Shown here one piece after another: positions 1 to 7,463 of a stretch of 18,573 bases of DNA (positions are counted from its first letter, which is position 1; every line of letters begins with the position of its first letter). The translations under genes were made by a program, and so were the position numbers. Where the stretch lies: assembly GCA_026770585.1 (NCBI GenBank), contig MU646455.1:507940-526512 (forward strand), read 5' to 3'. The notes beneath the pieces were generated by a model that had not been told where the DNA came from, did not search any database, and saw only the letters and a program-made list of their open reading frames with translations. The DNA comes from Baffinella frigidus (taxonomy: Eukaryota; Cryptophyceae; Cryptomonadales; Baffinellaceae).

Positions 1-70
1 GGTTCCTCATTAGATACATGGAGAAGCTCTTTGTACTGGAGCGTTGGTACGCTCCAGTCCTACACCCTAT

Positions 71-167
71 GGAACACGCCAAGGCAGTCACCTCGGACAG
101 TTGGCTTCGGCGTCCGCGTGACCGGTCACGCGGGCGTTCACGAGCCTGCCGGCGGGGCTGTTCCACG
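71..167. mobile_element. Short GC-rich repeat T, copy 1
   Basis: A roughly 97-bp sequence running from GGAACACGCC to GGCTGTTCCACG, with a central palindrome GCGTGACCGGTCACGC. It recurs at 8787-8899, where the ends are an 11-bp inverted repeat GTGCTAGGAAC, and in truncated form at 9424-9488. It lies just downstream (minus strand) of the TPR exon. No coding content is recognised. The termini of this copy are less clear than those of the 8787 copy. Confidence 0.55.
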
Positions 168-191
168 GGTTTAGGGTGGTTTAGAGAGTAC

Positions 192-333
192 CGTGCAGCT
201 TTCTGGAAGAGGGCCTCGGCCTCCTGGATTGCGCCCGTCTGATACTGGAGGTCCGCGAGGAGACACACTGAGGGGGGGTGCGATGGCGAGAGGAAGAGCG
301 CCCGCCGGAGAAGTTCGCGCGCTAGGGATGCGC
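192..333 (-). CDS. TPR-repeat exon (complete copy)
   Basis: An internal exon of a tetratricopeptide-repeat protein, read on the minus strand. It opens after an acceptor-like CAG at 336-334 in phase 1 and encodes about 47 residues. The first part, ending ELLRRALFLSPSH, fits helix B of a TPR, with the usual Ala, Leu and Pro spacing (A20, L24, A27, P32). The second part, LLADLQYQTG then AEALFQKAAR, fits a full TPR with L7, A8, G15, A20, F24 and A27. TPRs are 34-residue helical hairpins that bind partner proteins. A donor-like CG|GTACTC ends it at 192. Its entry phase matches the end of the exon at 1042, so the two can join in frame by removing 334-1041. The next exon is not identifiable; repeat T follows at once. 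The TPR assignment is fairly firm; the exon borders are inferred, and the gene may be decaying. Confidence 0.6.
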
Positions 334-357
334 CTGTGTTGGGTCTGGGGTTTGAGG

Positions 358-446
358 CTGGAGGTCAGCGAGGAGACACACTGAGGGTGTGTGGGAGGGG
401 GAGCGGAAGAGCGCCCGTTGGAGGAGCTCCCGGGCGAGTGATGCGC
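358..446 (-). pseudogene. Truncated TPR exon, second copy
   Basis: A close copy of the first two thirds of the TPR exon at 192-333. The minus-strand frame reads ASLARELLQRALF then SVCLLADLQ, behind the same CAG|GCGCAT acceptor and in the same phase. After LADLQ the homology stops and the frame runs into a stop about 13 codons later, before the next unit. No GT donor keeps the phase. It is therefore probably a decoy left by tandem duplication, not a working exon. Confidence 0.5.
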
Positions 447-491
447 CTGTGGAGGGGTTGGGGGTTGGGGGTTGAATCCTAAATCCTACAC

Positions 492-577
492 CAGGTCTGC
501 CAGCAGAGATACTGAGGTTGTGTGCGATGGCGAGAGGAAGAGCGCTCGTCGGAGCAGCTCCCGCCCTAGGGTTGCGC
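492..577 (-). pseudogene. Truncated TPR exon, first copy
   Basis: Third member of the TPR exon array and the nearest to the first exon. It reads ATLGRELLRRALFLSPSH then SLLADL in minus frame and is followed by a GTGTAG that is both a possible donor and an in-frame stop. If spliced there it ends in phase 0, which does not fit the phase-1 entry of the next copies. The three acceptors (577, 446, 333) are 131 and 113 bp apart. Likely a partial duplication. Confidence 0.5.
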
Positions 578-595
578 CTGGATTTTTTTGGGGGG

Positions 596-1020
596 TGGGG
601 GTGAGGAGTGAAGGGTAATGGGTGAGGGGTGAGGAGAGAGGAGTGAGGTTTTTTTTGTGTGGTGTGTAGGGTGTAGAGTTCAGGGTTTAGGGGTCAAGGG
701 TCATGGTTTAGGGTTTAGGGTTTAGGGTTTAGGGTTCAGGGTTTAGGGTTTAGGGTTTAGAAACCCGAATCCCAAAAATGTAAGGGTGTAGGGTGGTTGC
801 CTTGCTTGGAGTGCTCTTGCAGGCGAAAAGGTGAAAGGGGATTGAAGATAGGGTTTATTGTGCAGGGTTCAGGGTTACGGGTTGCGGGTTTAGGGGTTAG
901 GGATTGATTACTGATCAATTACCTTGCTTGGAGCGCTCCTGGTTCTGTGTTTGGTGTGAAGGGTGTAGGGTTCAGGGTTCAGGGTTCAGGGGTCAAGGGC
1001 CAGGGTCCAGAGTTTAGGGC
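596..1020. repeat. Degenerate TTTAGGG telomere-like array
   Basis: Runs of GGGTTTA heptamers and variants (GGGTTCA, GGGTGTA) on the plus strand. The cleanest tract is at about 707-760, with at least seven near-perfect TTTAGGG units. Degenerate blocks continue at 855-905 and 960-1020. The repeat is the plant-type telomere sequence, but it lies inside the intron of the minus-strand TPR gene, so here it is interstitial. The G-rich strand points right, opposite to the array at 8432. Confidence 0.75.
801..945 (-). pseudogene. Two decayed copies of the first-exon end
   Basis: The last codons of the exon ending at 1042 (LQERSKQ plus one base) reappear on the minus strand ending at 923 (NQERSKQ, then AAG|GTAATT) and at 801 (LQEHSKQ, then AAG|GCAACC). 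Spacing between the three ends is 119 and 122 bp. The copy at 923 keeps a GT donor; the copy at 801 has a GC. Upstream similarity fades within about 30 bases. They look like by-products of local tandem duplication separated by telomere-like repeats. Confidence 0.45.
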
Positions 1021-1041
1021 TTAGGATTTGAGGGGGCTCAC

Positions 1042-1690
1042 CTTGCTTAGAGCGCTCCTGCAGGCGCGCCGGGTTCTCAGGCTCCTCGCCGTGTGGGGTG
1101 TACGTCGCCATGTGCAGCACCGTGTCTGCCATCTCCGCGAGAGCCTCGGGGTTGTCCGGCACCGGCACCCCCCGCGAGGTGATCCACTCCTTCTCCTCGC
1201 CGCCCTCCTCATCCCCACTTGCGTCCGGATGAACGCCTACCCCGCCCTCCTCGTCCTCGCCGCGACCCGCGAGAGTTACTCCAGTCCCGCCCGCTTCCTC
1301 GCGAGAAGCGCTGCCGAATCCCCCCGCAGCCACCCTTTCCGGATCATCTCCCTGCCTCCCACCCGCCACTGTCCGGCGATCTAGCGACCACCCCCCGGCG
1401 TCCTTCCGCCCGAGCACGTCCTCAGCCCGGCCGCCGCTCAGCCGCAAGACCGGCAGCAGACGTGCTCGATCAGCGCTGCTCCACCCAGCCGCGCCGCCGC
1501 TACCGCTAGCCCCGCACCGCAGGGTGCACGACTCGGTTGCCGGAGCCTCCCTGGAGCCAGCCCCGGATCCGGCGAGGGCGAGGACAAGGGCGACGAGGGG
1601 CAAGAGGCTCCCGGCCCGCAAGTGTCGGCCCCCACGGGGTCCACGTCCACAAACAGAAGGAATGTCTGTCCTCATGATCCGTGTGCGCAC
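1042..1690 (-). CDS. First exon of a signal-bearing TPR protein
   Basis: An N-terminal exon of 216 codons plus one base on the minus strand. After a basic N-region a hydrophobic stretch (SLLPLVALVLALAG, near residues 29-42) fits a signal peptide or type II signal anchor, so the product probably enters the secretory pathway. A low-complexity Gly/Arg/Glu-rich segment follows, then an ordered-looking end (EWITSRGVPVPDNPEALAEM, ADTVLHMATYTP, ARLQERSKQ). The exon closes at a strong donor, AAG|GTGAGC, in phase 1, which matches the TPR exon starting at 333. An alternative start is Met6 (ATG at 1675). The exon is head to head with the plus-strand gene at 1921. What is seen: the open frame, hydrophobic run and donor. 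What is inferred: the link to the TPR exon and the luminal location. No close family is recognised. The coding strand is chosen on composition and on the donor. Confidence 0.6.
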
Positions 1691-1920
1691 AGACAGAACG
1701 TTCCTGTCCGCCCTACCCGCCAGCTGAGCCTGCTTTTCAACCCAGCCTAAAACTGTTTGTTAAAAAGATGAAAGTCAATTCTTTGAACAAAGACGTCCAA
1801 AGTTGTGAGGAATTGGAGCCTTGCATGGCCCTGCCAGCGTCTCTTGAAATCGAAAGACAGGCTCCTGAGCTTCAGAGGAAAGCGGCCCAAAACGTACTTG
1901 GCGGGAAGGACGGGGCCAGG
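1691..1920. promoter_or_regulatory. Possible shared divergent promoter region
   Basis: A stretch of about 230 bp between the proposed starts of two divergent genes, less GC-rich than either exon. I see no clear TATA box or known motif. The plus-strand frame stays open through it back to 1681, so the downstream gene could begin earlier, which would leave almost no gap. The assignment rests on gene layout only. Confidence 0.25.
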
Positions 1921-2667
1921 ATGCGCAGCCTCCGGGGACTGCCGCCGGATCGTGAGTCTCTGGCGGCAGCACTCCTCGGCGGCACATTCGGGCGGGTGTT
2001 GCTCGTTCTTGTGTGCGCGGTCGCCCTCTCGCGGGGCGGCGCGCCCCGCCGGGTCCTGGGCCCCTCTCCTCCCAACCACCGCGGGGGCATGCGGAGCCTT
2101 GTGCAGAACATCCTTCCAGGGGGGGCGGGGGCGGGGGAGGCTCTTCGCCAACGCGCGTCCAGGCTGTCCCTGCGGCTGGTAGGAGGGCAGGGGGACGACT
2201 GGAAGGCGTGGGAATGGGATCGAGAGGAGGATTCGGGCGGCGACAAGATGGCGATCTCGGAGGATGAGGAGGAGGGAGGCAGCAGTTCCGGAGAGGACTC
2301 TGATGGGTTGGGCGAATTGTCCCGGGAGCACGTGTCGGATCCGGGCGTTTCGGCGCGACGGGGGTGGGGCTCCGGGGAAGGGAGCTTCTCGCGCGGGCGC
2401 CTGCAGCCTGAGGACGAGGACACGGCGGACGCTGGGGTGGCGGAACCTTCCGCAGCTGATCCAACCACACCTTGCGTCATGACGACCCCTCGCAGCGCCC
2501 ACGCAGCACCGCCGCCGCCGCCCACCCCTCCGCGCCCTCCCCCTCCCCCGCCGCCAGAGCCAGTGGGCGCGTGGATCGGGCATGACGCGCTGTGCGCGGC
2601 TCTGGAGGCGCACGCTCTCCGCCAACGCCGGTATCTTCCCACCAGCCCTCCCAAGTGGCTCAGATAG
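1921..2667 (+). CDS. Type II membrane protein, N-terminal exon
   Basis: An open frame beginning MRSLRGLPPDRES. A single hydrophobic span (GRVLLVLVCAVAL, about residues 24-36) lies near the N-terminus, as in type II Golgi or ER proteins. The stem after it is strongly acidic (EDEEEGGSSSGEDSDG), then Pro-rich (two runs of five and seven prolines), then WIGHDALCAALEAHALRQRR. Such a layout is common in front of lumenal enzymes such as glycosyltransferases, but no catalytic domain is visible, so that is only a guess. The start at 1921 puts the anchor at a usual distance; the frame is open from 1681. The last nine codons lie inside foldback element Z1. A donor-like CCG|GTATCT at 2630/2631 may end the exon just before that element, in phase 2; otherwise the protein is truncated by it. 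Frames on the other strand here look like compositional shadows. Confidence 0.5.
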   Translation: MRSLRGLPPDRESLAAALLGGTFGRVLLVLVCAVALSRGGAPRRVLGPSPPNHRGGMRSLVQNILPGGAGAGEALRQRASRLSLRLVGGQGDDWKAWEWDREEDSGGDKMAISEDEEEGGSSSGEDSDGLGELSREHVSDPGVSARRGWGSGEGSFSRGRLQPEDEDTADAGVAEPSAADPTTPCVMTTPRSAHAAPPPPPTPPRPPPPPPPEPVGAWIGHDALCAALEAHALRQRRYLPTSPPKWLR

Positions 2668-2780
2668 TGCCCTGGAAGGTCTTCGATTTTACCTTGCATC
2701 GGGGTCGGATCCGACCCCGATGCCAAGGTAAATCGACACTGTTCCAGAGCACTATTTGAGCCACGTCCGAGGGCTAGTGG
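2639..2780. mobile_element. Foldback element Z1 (introner-like)
   Basis: A near-perfect palindrome centred at 2709/2710 with arms of about 70 bp. The inner arms are GGGGTCGGATCCGACCCC; the outer arms carry GTGGCTCA and TGAGCCAC. It begins eight bases after a donor-like GTATCT that would end the plus-strand exon. A relative (Z2) lies at about 10016-10111, also just after a donor: the left 46 bases align without gaps with about 11 mismatches. Confidence 0.65.
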
Positions 2781-2789
2781 TCCCGCGTG

Positions 2790-3235
2790 ACCAGCTCCCG
2801 CCCCCACCCGGGGCTTCCTAGCGCGAGGGGCGCTGTGCCAACGCCCAGTGCCCCCCACGCCCACGCCAGCTCAGCTCTCGCCCCCGCCCGGGGCTTCCTA
2901 GCGCAAGGGATCGCCTAGCTCTGTCTCAGTCTATTTGGGCTTCCGGCGTGACGCGCTGTGCCAGCGCCCAGTCTGTGCCTCCCACGCACACGCCAGCCCC
3001 GCACTCTAATCTCCATAGAAGTATTTAATTAATTGCTTTTGTGTAACGGAAATTACTACACAATTCACTCGTAAAAGTAATAATAGAGCATTTGTGTAGT
3101 AAATTTCGTTGCGCCAAAAACAATTAATTGATACTTTTGTGGAGATGAACGCGCCGCCGCCCGGGGCGCCCCCTGGGGCTTCCTAGCGCGAGGGAGCGTC
3201 TGGCCCCGTCTCACTTTATTTGGGCTCACCAATTT
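2790..3235. repeat. GC-rich direct repeats around element A1
   Basis: No gene is seen. The module CCCGGGGCTTCCTAGCGC recurs at about 2808 and 2887 and, altered, near 3173, each time followed by a GC-rich tail. CGCTGTGCCA and CGCCCAGT recur in the first two units. Element A1 interrupts the array at 3011-3144. Confidence 0.5.
3011..3144. mobile_element. AT-rich foldback element A, copy 1
   Basis: A 134-bp element flanked by AT on both sides (3009-3010 and 3145-3146). Its ends are CTCCATAGAAGTATT and a matching ...ATACTTTTGTGGAG. Inside are a second inverted pair, TTACTACAC and GTGTAGTAA, and a short loop. Other copies lie at 8562-8694 and 11461-11593. It is sharply AT-rich against GC-rich surroundings. 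Confidence 0.8.
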
Positions 3236-3263
3236 GGTGAGCCCGGGTTCTTTCCCGCTTCAG

Positions 3264-3310
3264 AGTTGTCGGATGTCTACCGCATACAGTTGTCGGATGT
3301 CTACCGCATA
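3264..3310 (+). repeat. 24-bp tandem duplication
   Basis: The unit beginning AGTTGTCGGATGTCTACC occurs twice head to tail with a 24-bp period. No coding meaning is seen. Confidence 0.7.
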
Positions 3311-3366
3311 TCGATCGTTGGTCGTCTCTCCTGACTAACTGACACTCTCTGAGCCCCGGCGGCAGG

Positions 3367-3504
3367 TGTAGGGGTACCTCGCTCATAAGAAGGCGACCCT
3401 CCCCCAGGACCACCATAGGGCCCTAGGCATACCCCTACTGTAGGGTCCTAGGGGGAGGCACTGTAGGGTCCTAGGGGGAGGCACTGAGCGAGGTACCCCT
3501 GTAC
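3367..3504. mobile_element. Foldback element M
   Basis: The inverted ends GTAGGGGTACCTCGCTCA and TGAGCGAGGTACCCC enclose about 100 bp. The interior holds a tandem duplication of CTGTAGGGTCCTAGGGGGAG. A single copy is seen; boundaries are approximate and no target duplication is evident. Confidence 0.55.
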
Positions 3505-3558
3505 AGTTGAACTTCGGTGTGCTGGAACACGTGGAGCGGAACCGCCTCTTCTTCTTCT

Positions 3559-3752
3559 GTACAGTGGACCTACCCTAACACATACCCGTCGGGGCCGGAT
3601 TGATTGAGTATGTGTGGACGGTAGGTATGCGTTATGGTGTCCACCCTTCAGGCATACTTCCCTGCAGAAGGAAATCGGGGGCCGGCCGGAGGAGTATGTG
3701 TGGAGGGTAAGTATGTGTTACGGTAGCCTGTGTTAGGGTAGGCGGACTGTAC
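3559..3752. mobile_element. Inverted-repeat element N
   Basis: The ends are a roughly 24-bp inverted repeat, GTACAGTGGACCTACCC at left and its near-complement GGGTAGGCGGACTGTAC at right. Inside, GAGTATGTGTGGA followed by a GGTAGGTATG-like stretch occurs twice (about 3605 and 3690). One copy only; boundaries come from the end match. Confidence 0.5.
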
Positions 3753-3789
3753 CCAGCATGCCACCTGAGAATAGTCTGACAGGCAACGC

Positions 3790-4280
3790 GCGTGAGGCAG
3801 AGCTAGAGCGTGAGGCAGGGAGCGTGGTCAGCCGCGAGCACTTACTCCAGAGAGTCTGCTACTGGAAAGCCCCAGGGGAAGTTTCAAAAAGTTCGCGACA
3901 CTCTGGTGTCGCATACTTTTGAGCCATTTTCTCCTCAAAAGGCAATTTTCACCCCAAGGACGTGACCAAAATTCGTCAAAAGGTAACCTACAAGTAATTG
4001 TAGTGTCGTGTCCAAGAATTTTGAGGCTTCCTCTGTGGCTTTGCAGTAGTGGGTGAGGCAGGATGCTCAAGCCGGGGTTCATTCCTGCAACGAAGCTAGA
4101 TGGTGAGGGAGGCTCGAGCACTGAGTGTACGAGGGCTTCAGCGTGAGACAGGGTGTTCACGCGCTGCACCGAATCTAGAGGGCGGGGTCGGGTGCTCACA
4201 GCGGGCGTGCGGGGTGTGGCTCACGCCGCGATTCCGTTTTGCACCGAAGCTAGAGCGTGAGGCAGCTCAGCGAGGCAGCG
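3790..4280. repeat. Tandem module with CGAAGCTAGAG
   Basis: No gene is seen. A module containing GCACCGAAGCTAGAG, GTGAGGCAGG and GTGCTCA recurs with variation at about 3800, 4087, 4163 and 4243, and again at 5055-5130. The first block is split by element X. The copy at 5038-5130 matches 3839-3858 plus 4050-4135 closely and gives the unoccupied site for X. Confidence 0.55.
3859..4049. mobile_element. Inverted-repeat element X with an empty site
   Basis: A 191-bp element with ends CTACTGGAAAGCC and GGCTTTGCAGTAG; the imperfect inverted repeat reaches about 30 bp. It is flanked by TG at 3857-3858 and 4050-4051. The paralogous sequence at 5038-5062 has the same flanks with no element and a single TG (5056-5057). 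This supports insertion with a 2-bp duplication. It has no coding capacity. Confidence 0.8.
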
Positions 4281-4363
4281 TTTTATGGCTTATGGCGTAT
4301 AGTTGACATACACCATATGGCTTATGGTGTATGCTTCATGGTTGACGCTCTATGGCTTGTGGG
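4281..4363. repeat. Inverted partner of the 5528-5613 array
   Basis: A run of TATGGCT/TATGGTG heptamers that is the reverse complement of 5528-5613 with only a few differences over about 84 bp. The two copies face each other about 1.2 kb apart. Confidence 0.65.
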
Positions 4364-4423
4364 TTCTCAAGGCTCGAAGACTTGACTGTGCAGGGGGCGG
4401 GGCGTGCGGGATGTAGGGGTGCC

Positions 4424-4920
4424 GCGCGACGTTGCACGCGTCGGGAAGGTTCAACGCCGCCTCACTTCACTCGGAGTCAGAACATTTCGCCTAAGTCAAC
4501 TCCCCCTGAAAGCCAGCGCCTTAAGTCAAATGCCGTCCATGGTGGCCAGGTCTATCTAAACGAAAACAGGGGAAACTTGACTTAGGTGATCTGGTTGACT
4601 TAGCTGAAATCTTGTGGCTCGGAGTGCACTTGCGCTGCCCGAATAATGTGTGCCATCATTTTCACCAATGATAGGAGATTGCAGCATACTTGCCTGGGGG
4701 CGGGGCGTGCGGGATATCCCTTACGTGGCAAGGCCGTCAAATTCGACGGCCAAGAGGTCCTAGGCAGGTCCTAGGGCCCTACCGTAGGGCGTATGCACCT
4801 ACTGGCCACTTGAGGGATAGCGGCGCCGCGCGACGTTGCACACGTCGGAAAGGTCCACCTGTGCCTCACTTGCGTTGCCCGAATAATGTGTGCCATGATT
4901 TTCACCAATGATAGTAGATG
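4424..4920. repeat. Repeated module, one copy split by K1
   Basis: The module CGCGCGACGTTGCACGCGTC, then GCCTCACTT, then GCCCGAATAATGTGTGCCAT and CACCAATGATAG occurs twice. The copy at 4424-4680 is interrupted by element K1; the copy at 4824-4915 is intact. Shorter pieces recur at 4926, 5170 and 5612. A 22-bp perfect palindrome follows at 5127. No gene is seen. Confidence 0.6.
4468..4626. mobile_element. Element K, copy 1, with target duplication
   Basis: A 159-bp element bounded by CACTCGGAGTCA and TGGCTCGGAGTG, with subterminal CTAAGTCAA/TTGACTTAG repeats. It is flanked by CACTT at 4463-4467 and 4627-4631. The intact paralogue at about 4866-4880 has a single CACTT. A second copy, inverted, lies at 18176-18334 with the same length and about five differences by eye. 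Confidence 0.85.
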
Positions 4921-5126
4921 GTGGAACGCGTCGGAAAGGTCTCGACCCCCGCCTCACTTGCGTTGACCGAGTAATTTGTCGCGCGGCACCGCTACATCCC
5001 GCACGCCCCGCCCCTCATCCTGGGTTGCGTTACTATGCACTTACTCCAGGGAGTCTGGGTGAGGCAGGGTGCTCAAGCCGGGGTTCATTCCTGCAGCGAA
5101 GCTAGAGGGTGAGGGAGGCTCGAGCA

Positions 5127-5148
5127 CTGACTGTGCACAGTCAGTGGT
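5127..5148. repeat. 22-bp perfect palindrome
   Basis: CACTGACTGTG followed by its exact complement, nested in a wider imperfect inverted repeat with GGCTCGA and TCGAGCC. It replaces the tail of the CGAAGCTAGAG module. Function unknown. Confidence 0.6.
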
Positions 5149-5489
5149 CGAGCCTTGAGAGTGCAAGGTGCCGCGTGACGTCGAACGCGTCGGAAAGGTC
5201 TCGACCCCCGCCTCACGCGCGTTGCCGGGGGAAAGGCGAGGTTAGTTAAGTTGACAAACTGTTAAGTTGACAAACGGCGGGAGGAGGGGCGGTGGTGCTG
5301 ATCGAGAGGGGGCCGCTGTCGAGCCAACTCGGCACATATAAGACAGTCAGGACCGGGATTCCGGTCCTGGTTTTCATTTTAAAAGTCCATTTCCTTCAGG
5401 ATTCAGGTCAAAGTTTTTAAAATTGTGTCCCGTCCTCGCTCGGTAGCGGTTAGGGCTCTCCGTCCCCCGCGCCACTTGGTGTACCGTCA

Positions 5490-5613
5490 ACCATGAACCA
5501 TAAGCCATAAACCATAAACCATAAACCATACACCACAAGCCATAGAGCGTAAACCATGAAGCATACACCATAAGCCATATGGTGTATGACAACTATACGC
5601 CATCAGCCATAAA
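5490..5613. repeat. CCATAAA heptamer array
   Basis: About twelve consecutive 7-bp units (CCATAAG, CCATAAA, CCATACA, CCATGAA and variants). The period equals that of the CCCTAAA telomere repeat and the units differ from it by one or two bases. Smaller stretches occur at 6818-6842 and 7020-7048. The frames that cross it translate to repeats of MVYGLW and are not regarded as genes. Confidence 0.7.
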
Positions 5614-5639
5614 ACGCGTCGGAAAGGTCTCGACCCCCG

Positions 5640-5870
5640 CCTCACGCTCGCACCTCCATGGCCGTATGCGTAGAGCAGAACGTGGTAGTCGAAGAACTTG
5701 ACTTGGGTCGCAGATGCATTCTCGTAGTGGAAAACGCTGCGAGTGCAGAACTTGGACGCCGGGATGAATCCACGGACGATACGCGAACTCGGAGTAATGA
5801 GCGAGTGACAGAAAGTCAGACGATTCTCAAGCTGCCGTTCTGGGTCTGCGGAACACATCGATAGGATGAG
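5640..5870. other. Non-repetitive stretch, possibly coding relic
   Basis: This interval is unlike its repeat-filled surroundings and is open in one frame on each strand. The plus frame ends TILKLPFWVCGTH; a similar string, TILKLTCWVCGTN, occurs in the beta-helix-like copy near 15117-15160. Of eight base differences over 41, about half are silent in this frame. It could be a coding relic or a shared piece of an inverted-repeat element, since the 15.1-kb copy has AAGTTGAC and GTCAACTT near it. No start, stop or splice pair is convincing. Confidence 0.25.
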
Positions 5871-6148
5871 AACATCGGGGTGTCTTCTACTGGTTTCACG
5901 CGCGCGATGGAGTTCACCGCGTCCCCTCCCCGCGCCACTTGCCAGCGTTTGACCATCACTTGGTCTTGATGGTCAAAATCCCCAGTTGATGGTCAAGTGA
6001 TGATCACACTCCCCAGAAAATTGACTTGAGGACTTAATCAAGCGGCCCGAAACTGCCCCCTTTTCTAATTAAAGTGGGTCGCGTGACGTGAGGGATGTGT
6101 CCCTCCCCCGCGCCACTTGATATGTCAGCCTCCGCAACCTCACCTGAA
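5871..6148. other. Noncoding stretch with a local hairpin
   Basis: No gene is seen. GACCATCACTTG and TGATGGTCAA repeats at 5950-6005 form nested inverted pairs. The module CTCCCCCGCGCCACTTG occurs here at about 5923 and 6105, and elsewhere at 5462, 6785 and 7730. Confidence 0.45.
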
Positions 6149-6327
6149 CCACACGAGGCTACTCATGCGAACATAATAAAACGGACTTTTAAAGTTTTGT
6201 GGGCAAATGATCACGTTTCCGCCCGCTGAGCGGTCGGACCTGTGTAAAGTCGCTGCTTTTCATCTCAAAATTACTACACACGTTTACAATCGACATTTAT
6301 TCTGTTCGCATAGGTAGCCTCGTGTGG
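6149..6327. mobile_element. Foldback element C, copy 1
   Basis: A 179-bp element with inverted ends CCACACGAGGCTACTCATGC and a matching GCCTCGTGTGG. The second copy is at 17406-17586. The interior includes TGATCACGTTTCC, shared with copy 2, and a short AAAATTACTACACAC that resembles the A/P core. The flanks here are AA and TA rather than AT. Confidence 0.75.
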
Positions 6328-6380
6328 TAGGCCCCTCTGGCTTGCCGTAGTTAATACCGTAGGCTCAACTAACCTGTGTT

Positions 6381-6555
6381 GGAGCGTTTGCGGTAACTGT
6401 TGTCCGTTTTGGACGTGCGGTTTTCCGGTTGTCCGGTTTTCATTTGTACCAGAAGTGTCCATTTAAAATGTTGTAAGGTCTTGACAACATTTTTAAAAAC
6501 CGGAAAACCGGGAAACCGCACGTCCCAAATGGACAACAATTACCGCAAACGCTCT
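6381..6555. mobile_element. Foldback element D, copy 1
   Basis: A 175-bp element with inverted ends GGAGCGTTTGCGGTAA and TTACCGCAAACGCTCT, arms continuing through GTTGTCCGTTTTGGACGT and a GGTTTTCCGG stretch. Other copies lie at 10603-10800 and 13702-13888. It lies about 50 bp from element C. No target duplication is evident. Confidence 0.8.
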
Positions 6556-7131
6556 ATGTCCGTTGCCCTATGAAAAAGGTTGACGCGAGGGAGAGGTGCA
6601 GAGGCGCAGGGGCGGTGGTGCCTACGCTAGACCTGAGGGTGGTCAATCGCAAAAGTCAACTCCCCAGTGTCGCGAGGTCAACTTTTGGGAGAATAGCCCG
6701 TTTTCGGGCTATTCTGCAAGGGTGTCAACTTATGATTGCTCCCGGTCACGTCTAAAGTAGTGACCGAGAGGGGGTGATCGCTCTCCCTCCCCCGCATCAC
6801 TTGGTGTACCGTCAATCATGAACCATACACCATAAGCCATGCCGCGGGAGTTGGAGGTTCGTTCCCTTGCTCCGATTTTCCGTGTGGAAAGGAGTCAAGC
6901 CCGCCCGCCACATCGCGGTATTAGAGTAGTATTAAGTTGATCACTTTTCAAAAGGCTGGGGGGCCTCTCTCGAGGTCTCCTTGGTGCACACCATGTGAGG
7001 GTGATAAAGAAGAAGAAGAAGCATAAGCCATAAGCCATAAACCATGACAGGCGCTGCGCAGGGCGGGGGGAGGGGCAGTGGTGCTGAACGAGAGGGGCGT
7101 GCACTTAGATCTGCCTCTGCGCCACTTTCAT
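6556..7131. other. Noncoding stretch with a hairpin
   Basis: No gene is seen. A hairpin with an 11-bp stem, AGAATAGCCCG, and a TTTT loop lies at 6690-6715. AAAAGTCAACTCC and GTCAACTT motifs surround it. The CTCCCCCGC module (about 6785), CCATAAA-type heptamers (6818-6842, 7020-7048) and a GAAGAAGAAG run follow. Confidence 0.5.
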
Positions 7132-7267
7132 CTCGAAAGATAACTGAATCAGTTCCCTTATTAGTGTTTTTATTTAATTAGGAGGCCTATTTGCATTTAG
7201 TATGCCCCAATTAATTTCTCCTATTCAACCTCCGATTGAACAGGAACTGATTCAGTTATCTTCCGAG
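7132..7267. mobile_element. Foldback element E
   Basis: A 136-bp element with 25-bp inverted ends beginning CTCGAAAGATAACTGAATC, one mismatch between arms. It is flanked by AT at 7130-7131 and 7268-7269. The interior is AT-rich. Single copy here. Confidence 0.75.
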
Positions 7268-7305
7268 ATGAACTTGATGTGGCACCGTGGCCACCTTCAC
7301 CCATT

Positions 7306-7462
7306 TTCATAGGCTAACGGACTAAAAATTGGGTAGTTAGGCCTACGGTATTGACTACGGTAGGCCGTAGGGGCCTAGGGGGCCTCCTACGAAAAACCCT
7401 ACGGCCTACCGTAGGTAATACCGTAGGCCTGTCTACCCCATTTTCAGTCCGTTACCTTATTA
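7306..7462. mobile_element. Foldback element F, copy 1
   Basis: A 157-bp element running from TTCATAGGCTAACGG to CCGTTACCTTATTA, with arms containing GGGTAGTTAGGCCTACGG. It is flanked by ATT at 7303-7305 and 7463-7465, a 3-bp target duplication. Relatives lie at 8998, 13963, 14265 and 15755. Confidence 0.8.
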
Positions 7463-7463
7463 A

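Noticed and set aside
2748-2790. Small downstream exon after Z1 reading ALFEPRPRASGPA
   Set aside because: The frame follows if Z1 were spliced from 2631 to 2747, but it lies within the right arm of the palindrome and ends in a stop after 14 codons; this may be chance.
1747-2864. Long minus-strand open frames of 231-330 codons opposite the plus-strand gene
   Set aside because: They mirror the GC-rich plus-strand exon, give Arg/Pro/Ser-rich low-complexity sequence, one runs through foldback Z1, and they lack the ordered anchor-and-stem layout of the plus-strand frame.
5374-5858. Minus-strand frames with MVYGLW-type repeats
   Set aside because: They are translations of the CCATAAA heptamer array; the non-repeat part (5640-5858) is kept only as a possible relic.
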